This document shows positions 19,910 through 32,475 of a stretch of 64,000 bases of DNA, one piece after another. The position numbers were made by a program, and so were the translations under genes. Positions within the stretch are counted from its first letter, which is position 1; each line of letters starts with the position of its first letter. This DNA comes from Coenobita brevimanus (taxonomy: Eukaryota; Arthropoda; Malacostraca; Decapoda; Coenobitidae): positions 15,625,183 to 15,689,182 of the forward strand of contig CM064663.1 of assembly GCA_032717465.1 (NCBI GenBank). The letters are read 5' to 3'. Under the pieces are notes generated by a model. The model was not told where the DNA came from. It saw only the letters and a list, made by a program, of their open reading frames with translations, and did not search any database.

Positions 19910-20560
19910 CTATGATGATAGTATGGGAGAGAGAGCGAGAGAGAGAGGGAAGAAACATATGACAGAACATAAAGAGGAAGAGAAAGAGACAGAGGAACAC
20001 AATAGAAAATACAGAGGAAGAGAGAGAGAGGAGAGAGAAGCATATACAGTAACAGAATATATAGAGGAAGAGAGAGAAAGAGGAGAAAGAAACATGTGAT
20101 GGAATTACACTGTACAGAGGAAAAGAAAGTGAAGTGATAGAAACATACGACAGAATATACAGAAGAGAAACATCTGACAATATATACAAAGGAAGAGAGA
20201 GAGGAGATAGAAGTATACAACAGAATATACAGAGGAAGAGAGAGAGGAGATAGAAGCATACAACAGAATATACAGAGAAAGAGAGAGAGGAGAGACAGAA
20301 ACATACAACCGAATACACTGTACAGGAGAAAGACACATGACAGAATGTACAAAGGAAGATAGGGAGATGAGATGGAAACATGTGACAGAATACAGTGGAA
20401 CAGAGAGTGATGATACAGAAACATATGACAATATAACAATATACAAAGGAAAAAGAAACATATGAATTAACACACACACGAATGTCGAAATATGTATACA
20501 GAGGAAGAGAGAAACATATTTATACAGAGGGAGAGAGAAATAAAAAGACAAAGTGAATGA
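19910..20560. repeat. Degenerate purine-rich tandem array
   Basis: Repeats of GAGGAGATAGAAGCATACAA, then CAGAATATACAGAGGAAGAG, of about 40-50 bp and much diverged. Long minus-strand open frames here (Phe/Ser/Leu-rich) are artefacts of this composition. Confidence 0.8.
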
Positions 20561-20589
20561 AACAAGACCTGAAAGGATCAAAGATTAAG

Positions 20590-22930
20590 ACACCATATAG
20601 TGGAATCATAAGACAGATGACGAGGCCACTTCCTGGTAGAACAACCTCTGGCAAGTACATACATTAAAAACTTAATGTCCTGCCATGCTTAGAATAATAC
20701 CATCCTATACAATGGCAGGACTTTAACATATCAGCTTCACATTTCACACTGCTAGAACACAGAATGACACAGAAACTAAAGATACATGAGGCAAATTCTT
20801 TAATGGAACTTTTCTAATACGAGTACAAAAACATGAACCACAAAGGAAACGGCATTCAATGGTCGTACCCTCTAAGAACTTTGAGAATGAAGAAATTCCA
20901 ACTGAGACTTAAAAATGGTAGGTCGAAAGGCTGACTCCAATCCACATTTGAATATACTCAAAACCCTACATTCTATCCATTCTAACTAGGCTTAAAACTG
21001 GCATCTCTCCATCTTTAATGCCAAGCTGTTACTTGAGATTAAAATTAGCATATCAAACTACTCACAGCATGAGGTCAGACACCTCTCCCAAGTTGATGTG
21101 AACCTAGTATTATGATACACAGATGAAGTATCATATAATAAGCACTAATGAACTGTTTCAGTCATTCTGTAAAGACTCCAATGGTAAAAATATGAGCTCA
21201 ATGTGTACGATATAAAGCTCTTATATTCTAAGATACACCTACTAACACAAATTCAATCCCTTCACTATTGACATTAAAGAGTATTCCTGCTGCCTCCAAT
21301 GATTTGATTTAACTTTTCTCTCCTACTGTATTAGTTAATAAAAAGTATTTGTAGCCTCTCAAGTCTCTCTCCCTTACTGAATTACATTGTCTGAAGGTAT
21401 ACTTAATGAAGGCTCTATGTAAACCCTAACTTCAGTCACTCCAAGCCACTTAACTCAGTTCTTCCACTTAAGTTTCACAAATGCTGTGTGACCCCTCAAG
21501 TTCAAAAACTCTCCCATGCTAAAAAAAACACTGCCTGAAAGTAGCCAGAATAAAATTATAAGTTTGCCACTGGAGTCAAGTGGTCAAAACTGCAGTACAA
21601 GCTAATACTGTACTATCTTTAGGTCTTTGTGCTGACACCTTATATCTGATATTTTATTCATGCTACTTCCATGCATTTCTTATTCAGCTTGGAGAGAGTA
21701 CATGAACCTAAGGCCCTGTCAACTCCTATTACTTGAGTACTCTTCCTAACCTACTTAAGACACGACTTGAGTATGACCCTCCTCGATATCTTTTGTTGTA
21801 CTCAAAGTCTGCGTCGTGAGAATGAGTTGCATGAGGTGACTAAGTGTGATGTAGTGTGAGGAAATGCATTAAAGTGAGGATAAAGTGTGATGTAAGAAGG
21901 GGACTGATTGATCCGAGTGTGTTGTGGTGTTGAGCAGCATAACTCCCTACGAAGTACTTGCTCTAGTCTGACATATTGCTCCCTTCAAGATGGCCAGGCA
22001 TTTGAGTAGTAACCATAGAGACTCATTCCTACCTCCAACTCAATGCTCAATGGATTTCAGACAACAAACTTAGTATGAAGAGCTGTGGGGAAAGGCCCAA
22101 TTCCCTCAGATTAAAATAAGCTGACTATAGTAACTGAGGAGACTTACTCCCACCCCAGAACTGAGGCTCACTGGACTTACACAACCAGGATTTGCTGCAT
22201 GGCCCATTCCACAGGTCATTACAGTACTCTGCTAGATCAACCTTTTTATGTTCTCTGACTATAACTGGGGTTTCTGGAGGCTTGAATGGTCTTTGAACGT
22301 GTGTGTGTGGCCCATTTCATTGAGCATGCTGTTGAAATGGTTTCTGTATACTACCTCACCTCAACTTGAGTGGGAATTGGGATCAAGATGATGATTGCAT
22401 GAGAAATGGACTTCTTGGGTGGTTAGGTCTCTAGTTCTACAGAGAACTGATGGCTAGAATGGTGTGTGAATGTGTGTGGTCCATTTCACTGAACATGCCG
22501 TTGATAGGTCTTACTTTTTATATTTACTTTTAATTACCCCGTCCCTCAAACTTACCTCAGCCTTTATATGTGGGAATTAGGATCAGAATGATGCTGACGA
22601 CAGATGCCTTCAAGTAATGCCACTGATATAAACAGGAAGTGGAGCTGCCTGGTTAGAAAAATGTCTCTCAACTTTCTCACTGTCCCCAAGGGGTGACTGG
22701 TGACTGCAAGATGAGGGCACCTTCAGCCTGCAGTCTACCATGTTCATGTTCAGTTGAATCTGGGACTTCAACTAATACCACCAGGGTCAGGATGATAGTA
22801 TTAGCAGTTCTTTGCACATTTTCTTCATTTCATAAAAATTCCATGCACACACTTTATTAAACTTTCAGTCACCATGCACACAGAGCAGTAGAAAGTTACA
22901 TAAAGGCTAACACCTCATGAGATGTTTAGA
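20590..22930. other. Repeat-poor region, no exon recognised
   Basis: Holds only weak pieces of family D (21995-22160) and family E (22270-22350 and 22430-22510). It could be 3' UTR or 3' flank of minus-strand gene 2. TTTATT (AATAAA on the minus strand) occurs near 21650 and 22855, but I cannot choose a polyadenylation site. Confidence 0.4.
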
Positions 22931-22933
22931 TTT

Positions 22934-23534
22934 TTAACCCTTAACCCCTTCACCTTTGGAGCCAGAAGCCCAAACCACACACAAGCTTTGAGGTAAACCA
23001 GACTGAGCTTTAAGTATAGAGATAACTAAAAACTGATTATTTTATGTACTTTAAATACTGGAGGTTTTACGCTGGTTGCAGTGGCAATTTTGGGGTACCA
23101 GAACTCCAGAAAAAATTATGGCCTATATCATATTTACTCAACCATTAACAGATTATGCTCTGGCCCCAAAACTGATTAGAAAGTGAGAGTCACAAGGTAC
23201 AATGACTGCCTCAAGGAAAATTAATTAATAATTATTGAAGGGCTTTGGTGGAAATTCTCTTGTGACCTCAAGGAATGAATTACCAAGTTTAAGGCTAACT
23301 GATTTATTTAACCCTTTCAGTACGACAGCGCCCTCGCACTGCTTGGGTTAATCCACAGCCGATGGATAGTGAATTCACTTTTTTCTTTTTTTAATGCAAG
23401 GCAAATGGTACCAAAGGCTAGAAGCCCTGAAAACTATTCCCTCCAAGAACCTATTTAACTTAAGCAGCTCAACATAACCTCAGTTTAAGCTATTCTAATG
23501 TAACCCTCAAGGGGTACAAGGGGTTAAGGGTTAA
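22934..23534. mobile_element. TTAA-bounded inverted-repeat element (piggyBac-like MITE?)
   Basis: Perfect 17-bp terminal inverted repeats TTAACCCTTAACCCCTT (22934-22950 and 23518-23534), each starting in TTAA, the target of piggyBac transposons. Internally, TTAACCCTTTCAGTACGAC at about 23308 resembles sequences at 46313 and 60156. No coding sequence. The TIR is low in complexity, so chance is not excluded. Confidence 0.5.
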
Positions 23535-23549
23535 AATCTTACAAGGGAT

Positions 23550-23628
23550 TCACAAACACTTATGATCTACTTCTTCTCGTAACTGAGAAACATAGGATAT
23601 ATTCTGCTCTCTCCTCTTCTTATCCAGC
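23550..23628 (-). CDS. Terminal coding exon, minus-strand gene 2
   Basis: Read on the minus strand, a strong acceptor (GCTTTCTCTTTTTCAG) is followed by 25 codons in phase 2, LDKKRREQNISYVSQLREEV then DHKCL, and a stop. The other two frames are closed early. The charged, helix-forming residues look like a genuine protein C-terminus. The exon at 45392-45503 ends in phase 2 and joins in frame, giving ...GLILR|LDKKRR. I do not recognise the protein. The TTAA-bounded element at 22934-23534 lies 16 bp beyond the stop, so it would sit in the 3' UTR. Confidence 0.55.
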
Positions 23629-24189
23629 CTGAAAAAGAGAAAGCACAGCTACGGCAAGAAATTGATCATAAATCTGCTGTTAATCAACATACTAAGCAAT
23701 AATATAGAACTTATTTATATAATTCAGTCAGTCAGTCCTCTTATAGGTCAGGGATGCTTTCCAAATTGTCAAAATTTTCCCATACCAGACAGGGATGTAC
23801 AAAAATACAGTATTGCAACTTTTTAAAAAATACAAGAGACGCTCTCCAAAATATTAGAACTTTATAAGTCAGGGATGCATTCTAAATTATTAACACTTTT
23901 CTTCTATCAGACATAGGTCTTTAATCAGACGAGGTGATCCATAATATGACTGCCTTTTCAATACATCTGAGACTGCACACTGGGGGAAACTGGGAAATCA
24001 GCTTTTTATAAATGACCACCGTCCCCTTAATGTTTGGACTGTGCAGAAATAAGCAGACTAGCCTTGGGCCCCTATGTTCCAAAAGAGGCACTAAAGGACT
24101 GCATGATTTTTTGTTTTTTAATATCATTCAGAATCTTCTCCCACTCGTCAGTCATAAAACATAGCAAGTCTCACCATTGTTTTATTTCT

Positions 24190-24220
24190 CTTATTATTAT
24201 TATTATTATTATTATTATTT
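24190..24220. repeat. (ATT)n microsatellite
   Basis: Ten or so ATT units. Confidence 0.9.
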
Positions 24221-24423
24221 GTAACTGTAGTGATAATAATTTCCCCACACACATCCCAGACCTATAAAGAGGACTTACAGCCAAATAATTAAAACCGAGT
24301 GTGCCAGGTTAGGGACAAGGACCTTTTCATATGATACTTTCCCAGATCTGTCCTTCTCATATCACTGCTGACTACTGTACATACTCTGGGATGCACGCTG
24401 ATCACATTTAACATTTACAAGTG

Positions 24424-24569
24424 ATGGAGTGGACAGGTATATGAGAGAGGGGTGTGTGGGCTGGGAGAAGGGCAGTGAAATGGCATGGGACAGGACAACA
24501 TGGAGGCGATTTGTTTGTGGCCACCCCTTACAGGATTGAGGCATCTGGCAATAGATAAATGGATAGAAA
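24424..24569 (+). mobile_element. RTE-like LINE, 3' fragment
   Basis: GGAGTGGACAGGTATATGAG to GCATCTGGCAATAGATAAAT. AAGTGAT precedes it and follows the tail, a probable 7-bp target duplication. Confidence 0.85.
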
Positions 24570-24808
24570 GTGATCAAAATTGGGGATCAGATACCCTGAC
24601 ACACACTGTTTTAACTATAAGGCTGTGACTGCATAAACATTACATATAATTGTACTAAACATCTCATGAGGTGTACATGTAAAGAACCACATCCAGGTAC
24701 ATTCTTCCCTCCCCCCCCAACCCCTTGCTGGGTATTTGGTTCCCATTAAATTATGACATTTTTGTTTAGAAGAAATATATGGTATAGAGTTAAAATAATT
24801 GTTATATA

Positions 24809-25029
24809 CAGGATGACCCATATAAAGCACTCCACCAGCAAAGCATGTGGCAATATCTTGTGTTAAGGGGATAGCTCAGCCTGCTGGTGTGGGTGTGGCT
24901 ATGGGAGAGGAAGTAAGAAATTAATCATGCAAAGTAGACAGTGTAGATGCTGATAACACTTAGCCATGCCAACACAAGAGAAACTGGCCACCAAAGTGGA
25001 TTGTGCAGTGTTAAATATGAGCCACCCTG
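24809..25029. mobile_element. Mariner-like MITE, 221 bp
   Basis: CAGGATGACCCATAT at the left and (reversed) CAGGGTGGCTCATAT at the right form imperfect inverted repeats (three mismatches), flanked by TA. No transposase remnant. Confidence 0.55.
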
Positions 25030-25463
25030 TATATGGCAGGTAAAATGTTAACAATTCCTTTACATCATCTGTCTGACTCTGTATCAACTGTGGATTACCT
25101 CCTGGCAATTTTATTCTGAGACAAAATTCTTAGCAGTTCAACAGCCATGGTATAATTTAGTTCCATTACTATGTTTTGGTTGTGTCCTCATGATTTTATT
25201 CAACAGAGAAGCTGTATGGAGTCAAAGTGTTAACAATACTATTAATTCTTCTATGGCTGTGGTTTAACTTGGGTAGTTCTTTCTATTTAACACCCAACGA
25301 CTCTTAACTACAGGGACAAATTTAATCTTAATATTCAATATGATTTAACCCAGGTATTTTTTACTCTGCTTAACTCCTGACCTTATTGGTTTAGTTTAAT
25401 CTTTTGTTGTATCTGGCTGACCTTTGATATTTTGTCAAGTTAACTCCTGAGGACTTTTATTGA

Positions 25464-25812
25464 AGGAAAAATGTTATGTTGCTCTTTAAGGAGGAATGTT
25501 ATGAAGCTCTACATTTTCCTATACCAATCTTATCTTATATACCTATCTCCTATACCAATCTTATCTCCTATACCAATCTAATCTCCTATACCAATCTTAT
25601 CTTATATATCTATCTCCTATACCAATCTTATCTCCTATACCAATCTAATCTCCTATACCAATCTAATCTCCTATACCAATCTTATCTCCTATACCAATCT
25701 TATCTCCTATACCAATCTTATCTCCTATACCAATCTTATCTCCAGGAAAAATGTTATGTTGCTCTTTAAGGAGGAATGTTATGAAGCTCTACATTTTCCT
25801 ATACCCATCTTA
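25464..25812. repeat. 69-bp direct repeats flanking an 18-bp array
   Basis: AGGAAAAATGTTATGTTGCT through CTCTACATTTTCCTATACC occurs at 25464-25532 and again at 25744-25812. Between them lie about twelve units of CTCCTATACCAATCTTAT, some with AATCTAAT or ATATATCT variants. This looks like a larger repeat period collapsed around an expanding short unit. Confidence 0.9.
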
Positions 25813-25947
25813 ATCTCCTGATATTATTGAAGGAGAAAAGGTACATGTGAACCTTGAGGGCAGAACCAATACCCAGTGAAGGATTAAGGGAAGAATAATG
25901 CTCTGGATGTGGCTTTCCCCAGGTTAATCATTTTATACCCCCCCATA

Positions 25948-26143
25948 CAGTGCAATTCCCAAAATCCGAAATAGTTAGGATAAAGAGGTGCCTGGAATTG
26001 CCTATCTTTGCCATCAGTTATAAGTCTGGACACCCACCTGCTTGTACTCCTTTGAAAAATAATTGTACCCAGTCTTTAATTTAGTCCATAATCACGGTTT
26101 TGATGGCCAGGTGGGAAAATTCAACAACAAACACTTTTTTTTC

Positions 26144-26181
<38 letters not shown>

Positions 26182-26446
26182 CACTCTCTCTTTCTCTCTC
26201 TCTCTCATCCATGGGAATAAACCCACAGAGCAAAAAATTACTGAATCACGTACTGTACACGGTTCATGCCAGTCCAGTCTGAGCCGCCTTACATGACTGT
26301 ATGCGACCCTGGAAACTAGACCAAGACATTTTCTGGCAGTATTATGTTCTGTCATAAAATTTTTTGGCACAATGACTCTTCCTACAACCTTTTGGAAAAC
26401 TGGTATTTTTTGAATATTTGAATTTCGGATTTGGGGAATTGCACTG
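25948..26446. mobile_element. Tigger/pogo-like MITE, 499 bp
   Basis: CAGTGCAATTCCCAAAATCC and (reversed right end) CAGTGCAATTCCCCAAATCC continue into CGAAAT, giving about 24 bp of inverted repeat with one mismatch, flanked by TA. A (TC)n tract (26143-26208) lies inside, and another (26449-26484) immediately follows the right end. Confidence 0.85.
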
Positions 26447-26450
26447 TACT

Positions 26451-26487
<37 letters not shown>

Positions 26488-26586
26488 CACAAATTATTTC
26501 ATCATTGTAACCCTAATTCCCACACAGAAGACTGGGTAAGACAGGACCCAGGGCCAAAAAAAATGAGAACTATCATAACAATACAA

Positions 26587-26636
26587 AAGAAATCATCATC
26601 ATCATCATCATCATCATCGTCATCATCATCATCATT
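26587..26636. repeat. (ATC)n microsatellite
   Basis: ATC array with one CGT interruption. Confidence 0.9.
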
Positions 26637-26796
26637 CAAATTTCCACCTAAGGGATGAAGGAAGTAGGCACAAACACAAGAAATCATTACACACAAAACT
26701 GGGCAAACGTTCAACAACATTACATATATGATTTTGAAGGTCTTGGCTACACACGCACACGTCAGCCATTCTACACTTGTTGACTCGTTAGTGTGT

Positions 26797-27100
26797 TTAA
26801 CCTGACAAAGATTCCTAACCCCTTTCAGCTTAGTTCATGGCCTATTCCAATCAACTGTATTGCATTTATTTTAACCTGATAATGATCCCTAACCCCTTTC
26901 AGCTTAGTTCATGGCCTAATCAACTGTACTGCATTTATTATAACCTGATAATGATCCCTAACCCCTTTCAGCTTAGTTCATGGCCTAATCAACTGTATTG
27001 CATTTATTATAACCTGATAATGATCCCTAACCTCTTCAAACTGGCATAGCTATAGTGTGTTTAACCTGACAAACATCCCTCACCCCTTTCAGACTGGCTG
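26797..27100. repeat. 69-bp tandem array from family D
   Basis: Units of AACCTGATAATGATCCCTAA, CCCCTTTCAGCTTAGTTCAT and GGCCTAATCAACTG. About four copies, the outer ones partial. The CCCTTTCAGCTTAGTTCATGG block is the family D core. Confidence 0.85.
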
Positions 27101-27124
27101 ATTCCTAAGCGTAGTCTCACCCCT

Positions 27125-27320
27125 GACTATGACTACTGTGTAAATGTGACTGAGTTCCCCGCATGAGAGTGCTGTGCAAAGCTAACATATTCAACCCACC
27201 CCAGTGAATAGACTTTAGTTATGTACAAGAGATGTGTATGTTTAGCAGTCTGATCCTGGACTCTGACTGCTGTGTAAATGTGGCTGAGTTCCCCGCCTGA
27301 GAGTGTTGTGCAAGACCAGG
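27125..27320. repeat. Local duplication, two copies
   Basis: ACTGTGTAAATGTGACTGAG, TTCCCCGCATGAGAGTGCTG and the near copy CTGTGTAAATGTGGCTGAGT, TCCCCGCCTGAGAGTGTTG lie about 125 bp apart. Confidence 0.75.
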
Positions 27321-27547
27321 TACCAGGATACTGCCCCCACACCACTGCCATGGTAGTGCCTCCCAGGGACGATGGTTGCCACCCATATACTACCTAACCA
27401 ACCACCAACAGCAGGACCAGTGAAATGGGACACGCATTCCAGCACCACCAATCCTAACTCTTGCAAAACATAACTTCAAACCTAACTTAACACCATATAT
27501 AAACTAACTTAACACCATATATAAACTAACTTAACATGTAACTAACT

Positions 27548-27696
27548 TCTATCTATCTACTGCCAGACACCTTAATCCTGTAAGGGGTGGCTACAAACAA
27601 ATCACCTCCATGTTGCTTGGACCCCTGCCATTTCACTGCCCTGCTCCCAGCTCACACCCCCCTCTCTCATATACCTCTCCACTCCATCCCTCCATC
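27548..27696 (-). mobile_element. RTE-like LINE inserted in a tandem repeat
   Basis: TCTATCTATCTACTGCCAGA to CACTCCATCCCTCCATCA. The AACTAACTTAACACCATATA-type repeat on the left (27480-27547) resumes on the right (27700-27800), so the LINE split a pre-existing array. Confidence 0.85.
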
Positions 27697-28091
27697 AACA
27701 TAACAACATATATAAACTAACTTAAGAACACATATTAACAACATACCTCACAATGCAAAACAATAACTGCAGCCTAACTTAACATATATAAACCACCAAC
27801 AATATGCTCAGTAATATGGCCACACAATTATTCAAAGCCTCACAAACCCTACCTCCATCCTACAAACATCGCCTACCTGCAAACACCAATACCCTAAGTG
27901 TGGTGACGTTGTGGAAAAAACACACCAAATATCTCACTACTGGGGTGTGTTTAGCAGTGTTTTTCCTGAGTTGAACAGAAGAGTTTTGCATCAGTAATAA
28001 CATAAACATGGATTAATACAGCCTTCAGTAACCCTCCTCACTACTACTATATTACCCTTTGCTCAATATAACAGTGTGGCTGAAGCAGGAA

Positions 28092-28098
28092 TCTATCT

Positions 28099-28130
<32 letters not shown>

Positions 28131-28270
28131 CTATCTACCTATCTATCTATCTATCTACCTATCTATCTATCTATCTACCTATCTATCTATCTACTGTATC
28201 TTTCTATCTTTCTACCTATCTATTATTTACCGTATTTTTTTATCTATCTATATCTATCTATCTATCTAAT
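28092..28270. repeat. (TCTA)n satellite
   Basis: TCTA and TACC/TCTT variants in blocks. No LINE body is visible next to it. Confidence 0.95.
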
Positions 28271-28283
28271 GTATCCAGTACCA

Positions 28284-28450
28284 GGGTTATATCCTCAGCA
28301 ACTTATTCTGTACCTTACACCTTAACATCCTCTTGCATGTTACTGATCAATACTATGTTAATAAAAGCATATAAATAACATACATGAGAATATTATGATG
28401 TATGAGTAATAGGGAAAGTAAATCACCAAGGAAAAGGTGTTAAGGAGCCT
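28284..28450. mobile_element. Foldback family G copy (diverged)
   Basis: TACACCTTAACATCCTCTTG..ATGTTA at the left and AAATCACCAAGGAAAAGGTG..TTAAGGAG at the right are the two arms of the palindromic element described at 58724-58940. Confidence 0.5.
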
Positions 28451-28797
28451 CCTGTACCACCTACAACTGCACCCACATCAACTACTGTACAATCACATAG
28501 AAAAGTCCATTTACAGATGCTTCAGTATGATGTAGTGGATGAAGATGCATATACAGATCCCTAACACCATCCCCTTACTGATTTATTTTTGGATATGGCT
28601 GGCTGATATCGTACGGTCTTTATACAGACTATGGTGATGTGAGAATTATTTAAGCAACACAAATGAGGATGGCAAGGTGTAAAGAGCAAAATAAATCACT
28701 ATGGGAATGGTGTTAGGGAGCTTCCTCAACTGACAAGACTACGGGCCAATGAATCCAGCCATAAAACACACAGGAGAACTTTCCCTCGCTGGACTTA

Positions 28798-29420
28798 CAG
28801 ATGCTTGAATGTGACACAGTTAACAAAGGTACATATTATCACCCACACATCAATGATAAGATGCAGCTAACTCCACTACATCACAGTAAACATCTATATA
28901 TGAATCCAGCCATGACACACAAGCAGGGCAGACCAATTCAGAGACAAAACAGAGGAATTCCAAGTGATATTATGGACAAAGGTTCACAATATCACCCACA
29001 CATCAATGTTAATATACACCTAAATCCACTACCTCACATTAAATATCTCTGAATCCAGCCATAACATACAGGCAAAAGAGCTCCATGAAACAGAGACAAG
29101 AGAATTATATACCTACTGCTCTCAGATACACTTGAATGTGAGGTAAAAGACAAAGGTTCATATCATAACCCACACATCAATGATAATATGCACCTAACTC
29201 CACTATATCACATTAAATATCTCTGAATCCAGCCATGACACACAGACAAAAGAGCTCCGTGAAGCAGAGACAAGAGTTACTGCCTGATGCTCTCATAGAT
29301 GCTTGAATGTGAGGTAGAGGACAAAGGTACATCTTATCACACACAAATGAATGATATTATGCACCTCACTCTGCTATGCCACATTAAATAACTTTGAATC
29401 CAGCCCTGACATTAAGACTG
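28798..29420. repeat. Degenerate tandem array, about 165 bp unit, four copies
   Basis: Each unit has AGATGCTTGAATGTGA, ACAAAGGTACATATTATCAC, CCACACATCAATGATAA and TGAATCCAGCCATGACA. Spacing is about 156-173 bp. Confidence 0.75.
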
Positions 29421-29924
29421 AAGAGGTGAATGCACTTTAGTATGGACTGCACATTACAGGAAATATTATAATAAAGTATATTTCTCACCCAACACTTCAA
29501 AAGCCTTCCACATCTACACCCACACTACCCAAAGCAATATTCCTCACTGCTATGACTTAACTGGCTGTCTAATATAGGCCAACTCTTTGCTTATTATTTA
29601 CACACACATATATTCATCACCACCATACACTAACAGCATAAATCTGCTACCTCACTCTTCCAGACATTAATACTGATACACATCATTATGACCTACCAAA
29701 CCCTGTAATGTGTTCTTTCCAGCATAACAAATATCATCATCATCATCATCATCATCACCTACCCTACACTATCAGCATAAATCATCTAGTGTATGCTCAG
29801 CAAAAAAGTATCATGCATAATGGATCAATCAGGATTCTCAGCAAGAAATACTATTAAATAACATTCAAGACTTCCTATAAACATCAGAATGTGCATGTGT
29901 TTGTCGAGAGTACTAATAGTTGTC
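29421..29924. other. No gene recognised
   Basis: A/T-rich, with a CAT array at 29733-29757. No open frame bounded by splice signals. Confidence 0.5.
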
Positions 29925-30325
29925 GAGTAACCCTGTGTGTGGCCAAGCAGACCCATCAACTGCAGGCAAGCAACTGCCCCTGCAGGACCATCCCATGCAG
30001 TGAACCAATGTTTCCCTACGGTGGCCAGTGAGGCCCAAGGGGAAGGGTGTGGAGGTTTGGTTCCTGGATGGACACTGCATTTATGTCCCTTCACCCAGTT
30101 AACAGGGGCACCACAGCAGGCTCCACATCACCCCATTATTTGGTTATATGGTTACCACCCAGCATTATAAATGGTTTCCTGGGGTCCAGGAAACCATTAG
30201 GCTTGTCACTTAGTGTAAAGCCACCTGAAGTAGAAGGAAAAGTAACAAGATGGATGGGAGAAACAGGAGAAAAAAAAAAATGATAAATGAGAAGGAAGAA
30301 TTTGGCAGCACTACATCAAGTGAGT
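29925..30325 (+). repeat. Dispersed repeat family B copy
   Basis: GTGGCCAAGCAGACCCATCA through GGCAGCACTACATCAAGTGA, colinear with 10280-10690 but with only one copy of the tail unit that was amplified there. Confidence 0.7.
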
Positions 30326-30533
30326 GGATGATGGTTGCCACCACCTACCACCACAGAGAGAAGTGATTATACTGTATATGCTTATGAACTGTTTCAACCC
30401 TACTCCACTGCACATCCTGACCACTTAATAATAAACAATGACATACTACGTGTAAACCGCTCCTATGATCATACACAGCTTTCAATGTAGTGACAGCTGT
30501 TTTATAGGAAAGCAAATTATATACAGTGAAAGT

Positions 30534-30882
30534 CCTGTAATCCAAATTGCAAGGGACTGAGGGTGTTTTGGACTACGGTAATGGTTTTGTCGGTATATTG
30601 GGAGGGCCCTTTGAAAACATTAGAAATATATACATGATCATTAAATAAACACTTAAAATGATATGGGTTATTGTTTTACTTACTGGAAATGCACAGAAGT
30701 GTAGGTGAACAGTTGCAGGCAGGAACATCCAAGTCCAAAGGCAAGTTCAAGCCAGATAAAGCCTTAAATAATGCCCAGAGAAACTGGAAAAAACCTAAAA
30801 AATTTCAAAACATTTTGCCTTGACAAATTCAGAGTACTGGAGTTTTCAGATTATTGGTGGCCTGATTAGAGGACTTTCACTG
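30534..30882. mobile_element. Tigger/pogo-like MITE, 349 bp
   Basis: CAGTGAAAGTCCTGTAATCC and (reversed right end) CAGTGAAAGTCCTCTAATCA form inverted repeats of about 20 bp, flanked by TA. No coding sequence. Confidence 0.85.
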
Positions 30883-31274
30883 TATATGGAATTACCCTGA
30901 TGAAATTCTAGAGTCGGGGAGTACCTTATGCCACTGATTCAGGAGCAGGAGACATTACAGCCAGGGAACAGCAAACACCAGAACAGGATGATGAAGCTGT
31001 AGTACGTGGAAAGAATAAAACGAAAAAACTAAAACAAACGTAAGACAGGATAAAACCGTCTCATACTTTCCAACGTCTTACTGATTCTTGGCTCAGTATC
31101 CTGTCACAATCAGGGAATTTCCTAACAACTCCTCCTCAGCAACTTATTCTGCCTCTTGCACCTTAATGAGACTAAATATCAGGTATGAATCAGGTAATTT
31201 CCAAACACCTCCTCTTCAGCTACTTATTCTGCCACTTCCACCCTAATTTCCTCTTACAAACAATGCTGATATTA

Positions 31275-31442
31275 AAAGTCTATCCATCTATCTATAGACA
31301 GATGCCTTAATCCCGTAAGGGGTGGCCACAAACAAAGTGCCTCCATGTCATCCAGTCCCCTGCCATCATCCTGCCCTTCCTCCAGCTCACACCCCCTCTC
31401 TCATATACCTCTCCACTCCATCCCACCATCTCATCCTCGGTT
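31275..31442 (-). mobile_element. RTE-like LINE, 3' fragment
   Basis: CAGATGCCTTAATCCCGTAA to ATCCCACCATCTCATCCTCG. It directly abuts an inverted family C copy (31452-31640). Confidence 0.85.
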
Positions 31443-31451
31443 TCCCTCTGG

Positions 31452-31640
31452 TGATTTACAGGGGTGCCTTCATGTGGTGGCACTGATGACAGGGTGGCTG
31501 CACTGCCTGGTTTTATTAACATCCCTCAACTACTTCCCTATCCACGGTAAGGAGGATGGTGCACTGCAGGAGGACAACTTCAGCCTGCAGTCTACTGGGT
31601 TTACATTTTGGATGAACTTGGGGCTACTACTACTAAACAG
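31452..31640 (-). repeat. Dispersed repeat family C copy, inverted
   Basis: GTGCCTTCATGTGGTGGCAC, TCAGCCTGCAGTCTACTGGG and GATGAACTTGGGGC are the complement of the plus-strand copies. Confidence 0.65.
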
Positions 31641-31734
31641 ATGGAACAATGAATAGATGTATACCCAGGCCAGTACATATACAGTATACTCTTATTTAAT
31701 CTATTTAAGTTATACATCAGAAATTCTTGTTACT

Positions 31735-32334
31735 TGGGAATCTGTTTATCTATCCATCTATCTATCTGTCTATCTATCTATCTATGCCTATCCACCTGTA
31801 TCAATCCATATACAGTATTCTTAGTAACTGTTATGTCTAAAATTCTTGTTACTTTGGCATCAATCTATCTATCTGTCTATCTATCTATCTATCTGTCAAT
31901 CTATTTATCTATATCTATCTATCTATCTGTCTATCCACCAGTATCTATCCATATACAGTACTCTTATTAACTGTTATATGTCTGATATTCTTATTACTTT
32001 GGCATCTATCAATCTATCTATCTGTATTTATCTATCTGTCTGTCTATCCACCTGTATCTATCCATATACAGTACTCTTATTAACTGTTATATATCTGATA
32101 TTCTTATTACTCTGGCACCTATCAATCTATCTATCTATCTATTTATCTATCTGTCTGTCTATCCACCTGTATCTATCCATGTACAGTACTCTTATTAACT
32201 GTTATATGTCTGATATTCTTATTACTCTGGCATCTATCTATCTATCTATCTATCTGTCTGTCTATCCACCTGTATCTATCCATGTACAGTACTCTTATTA
32301 ACTGTTATATGTCTGATATTCTTATTACTCTGGC

Positions 32335-32366
<32 letters not shown>

Positions 32367-32460
32367 GTCTGTCTATCCACCTGTATCTATCCATGTACAG
32401 TACTCTTATTAACTATTATGTCTGATATTCTTATTACTTTGGCATCTATCTATCTATCCA
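31735..32460. repeat. Higher-order repeat with (TCTA)n, about seven units
   Basis: Each unit is a variable (TCTA)n run, then CTGTCTATCCACCTGTATCT, ATCCATGTACAGTACTCTTA, TTAACTGTTATATGTCTGAT and ATTCTTATTACTCTGGCATC. The non-microsatellite part is conserved while the TCTA part varies in length. Confidence 0.9.
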
Positions 32461-32475
32461 TCTATCTATCTATCT

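Noticed and set aside
24860..24885. tRNA-like box A (GGGGATAGCTCAGCCTGCTG)
   Set aside because: No box B at suitable distance, and it lies inside a mariner-like MITE.
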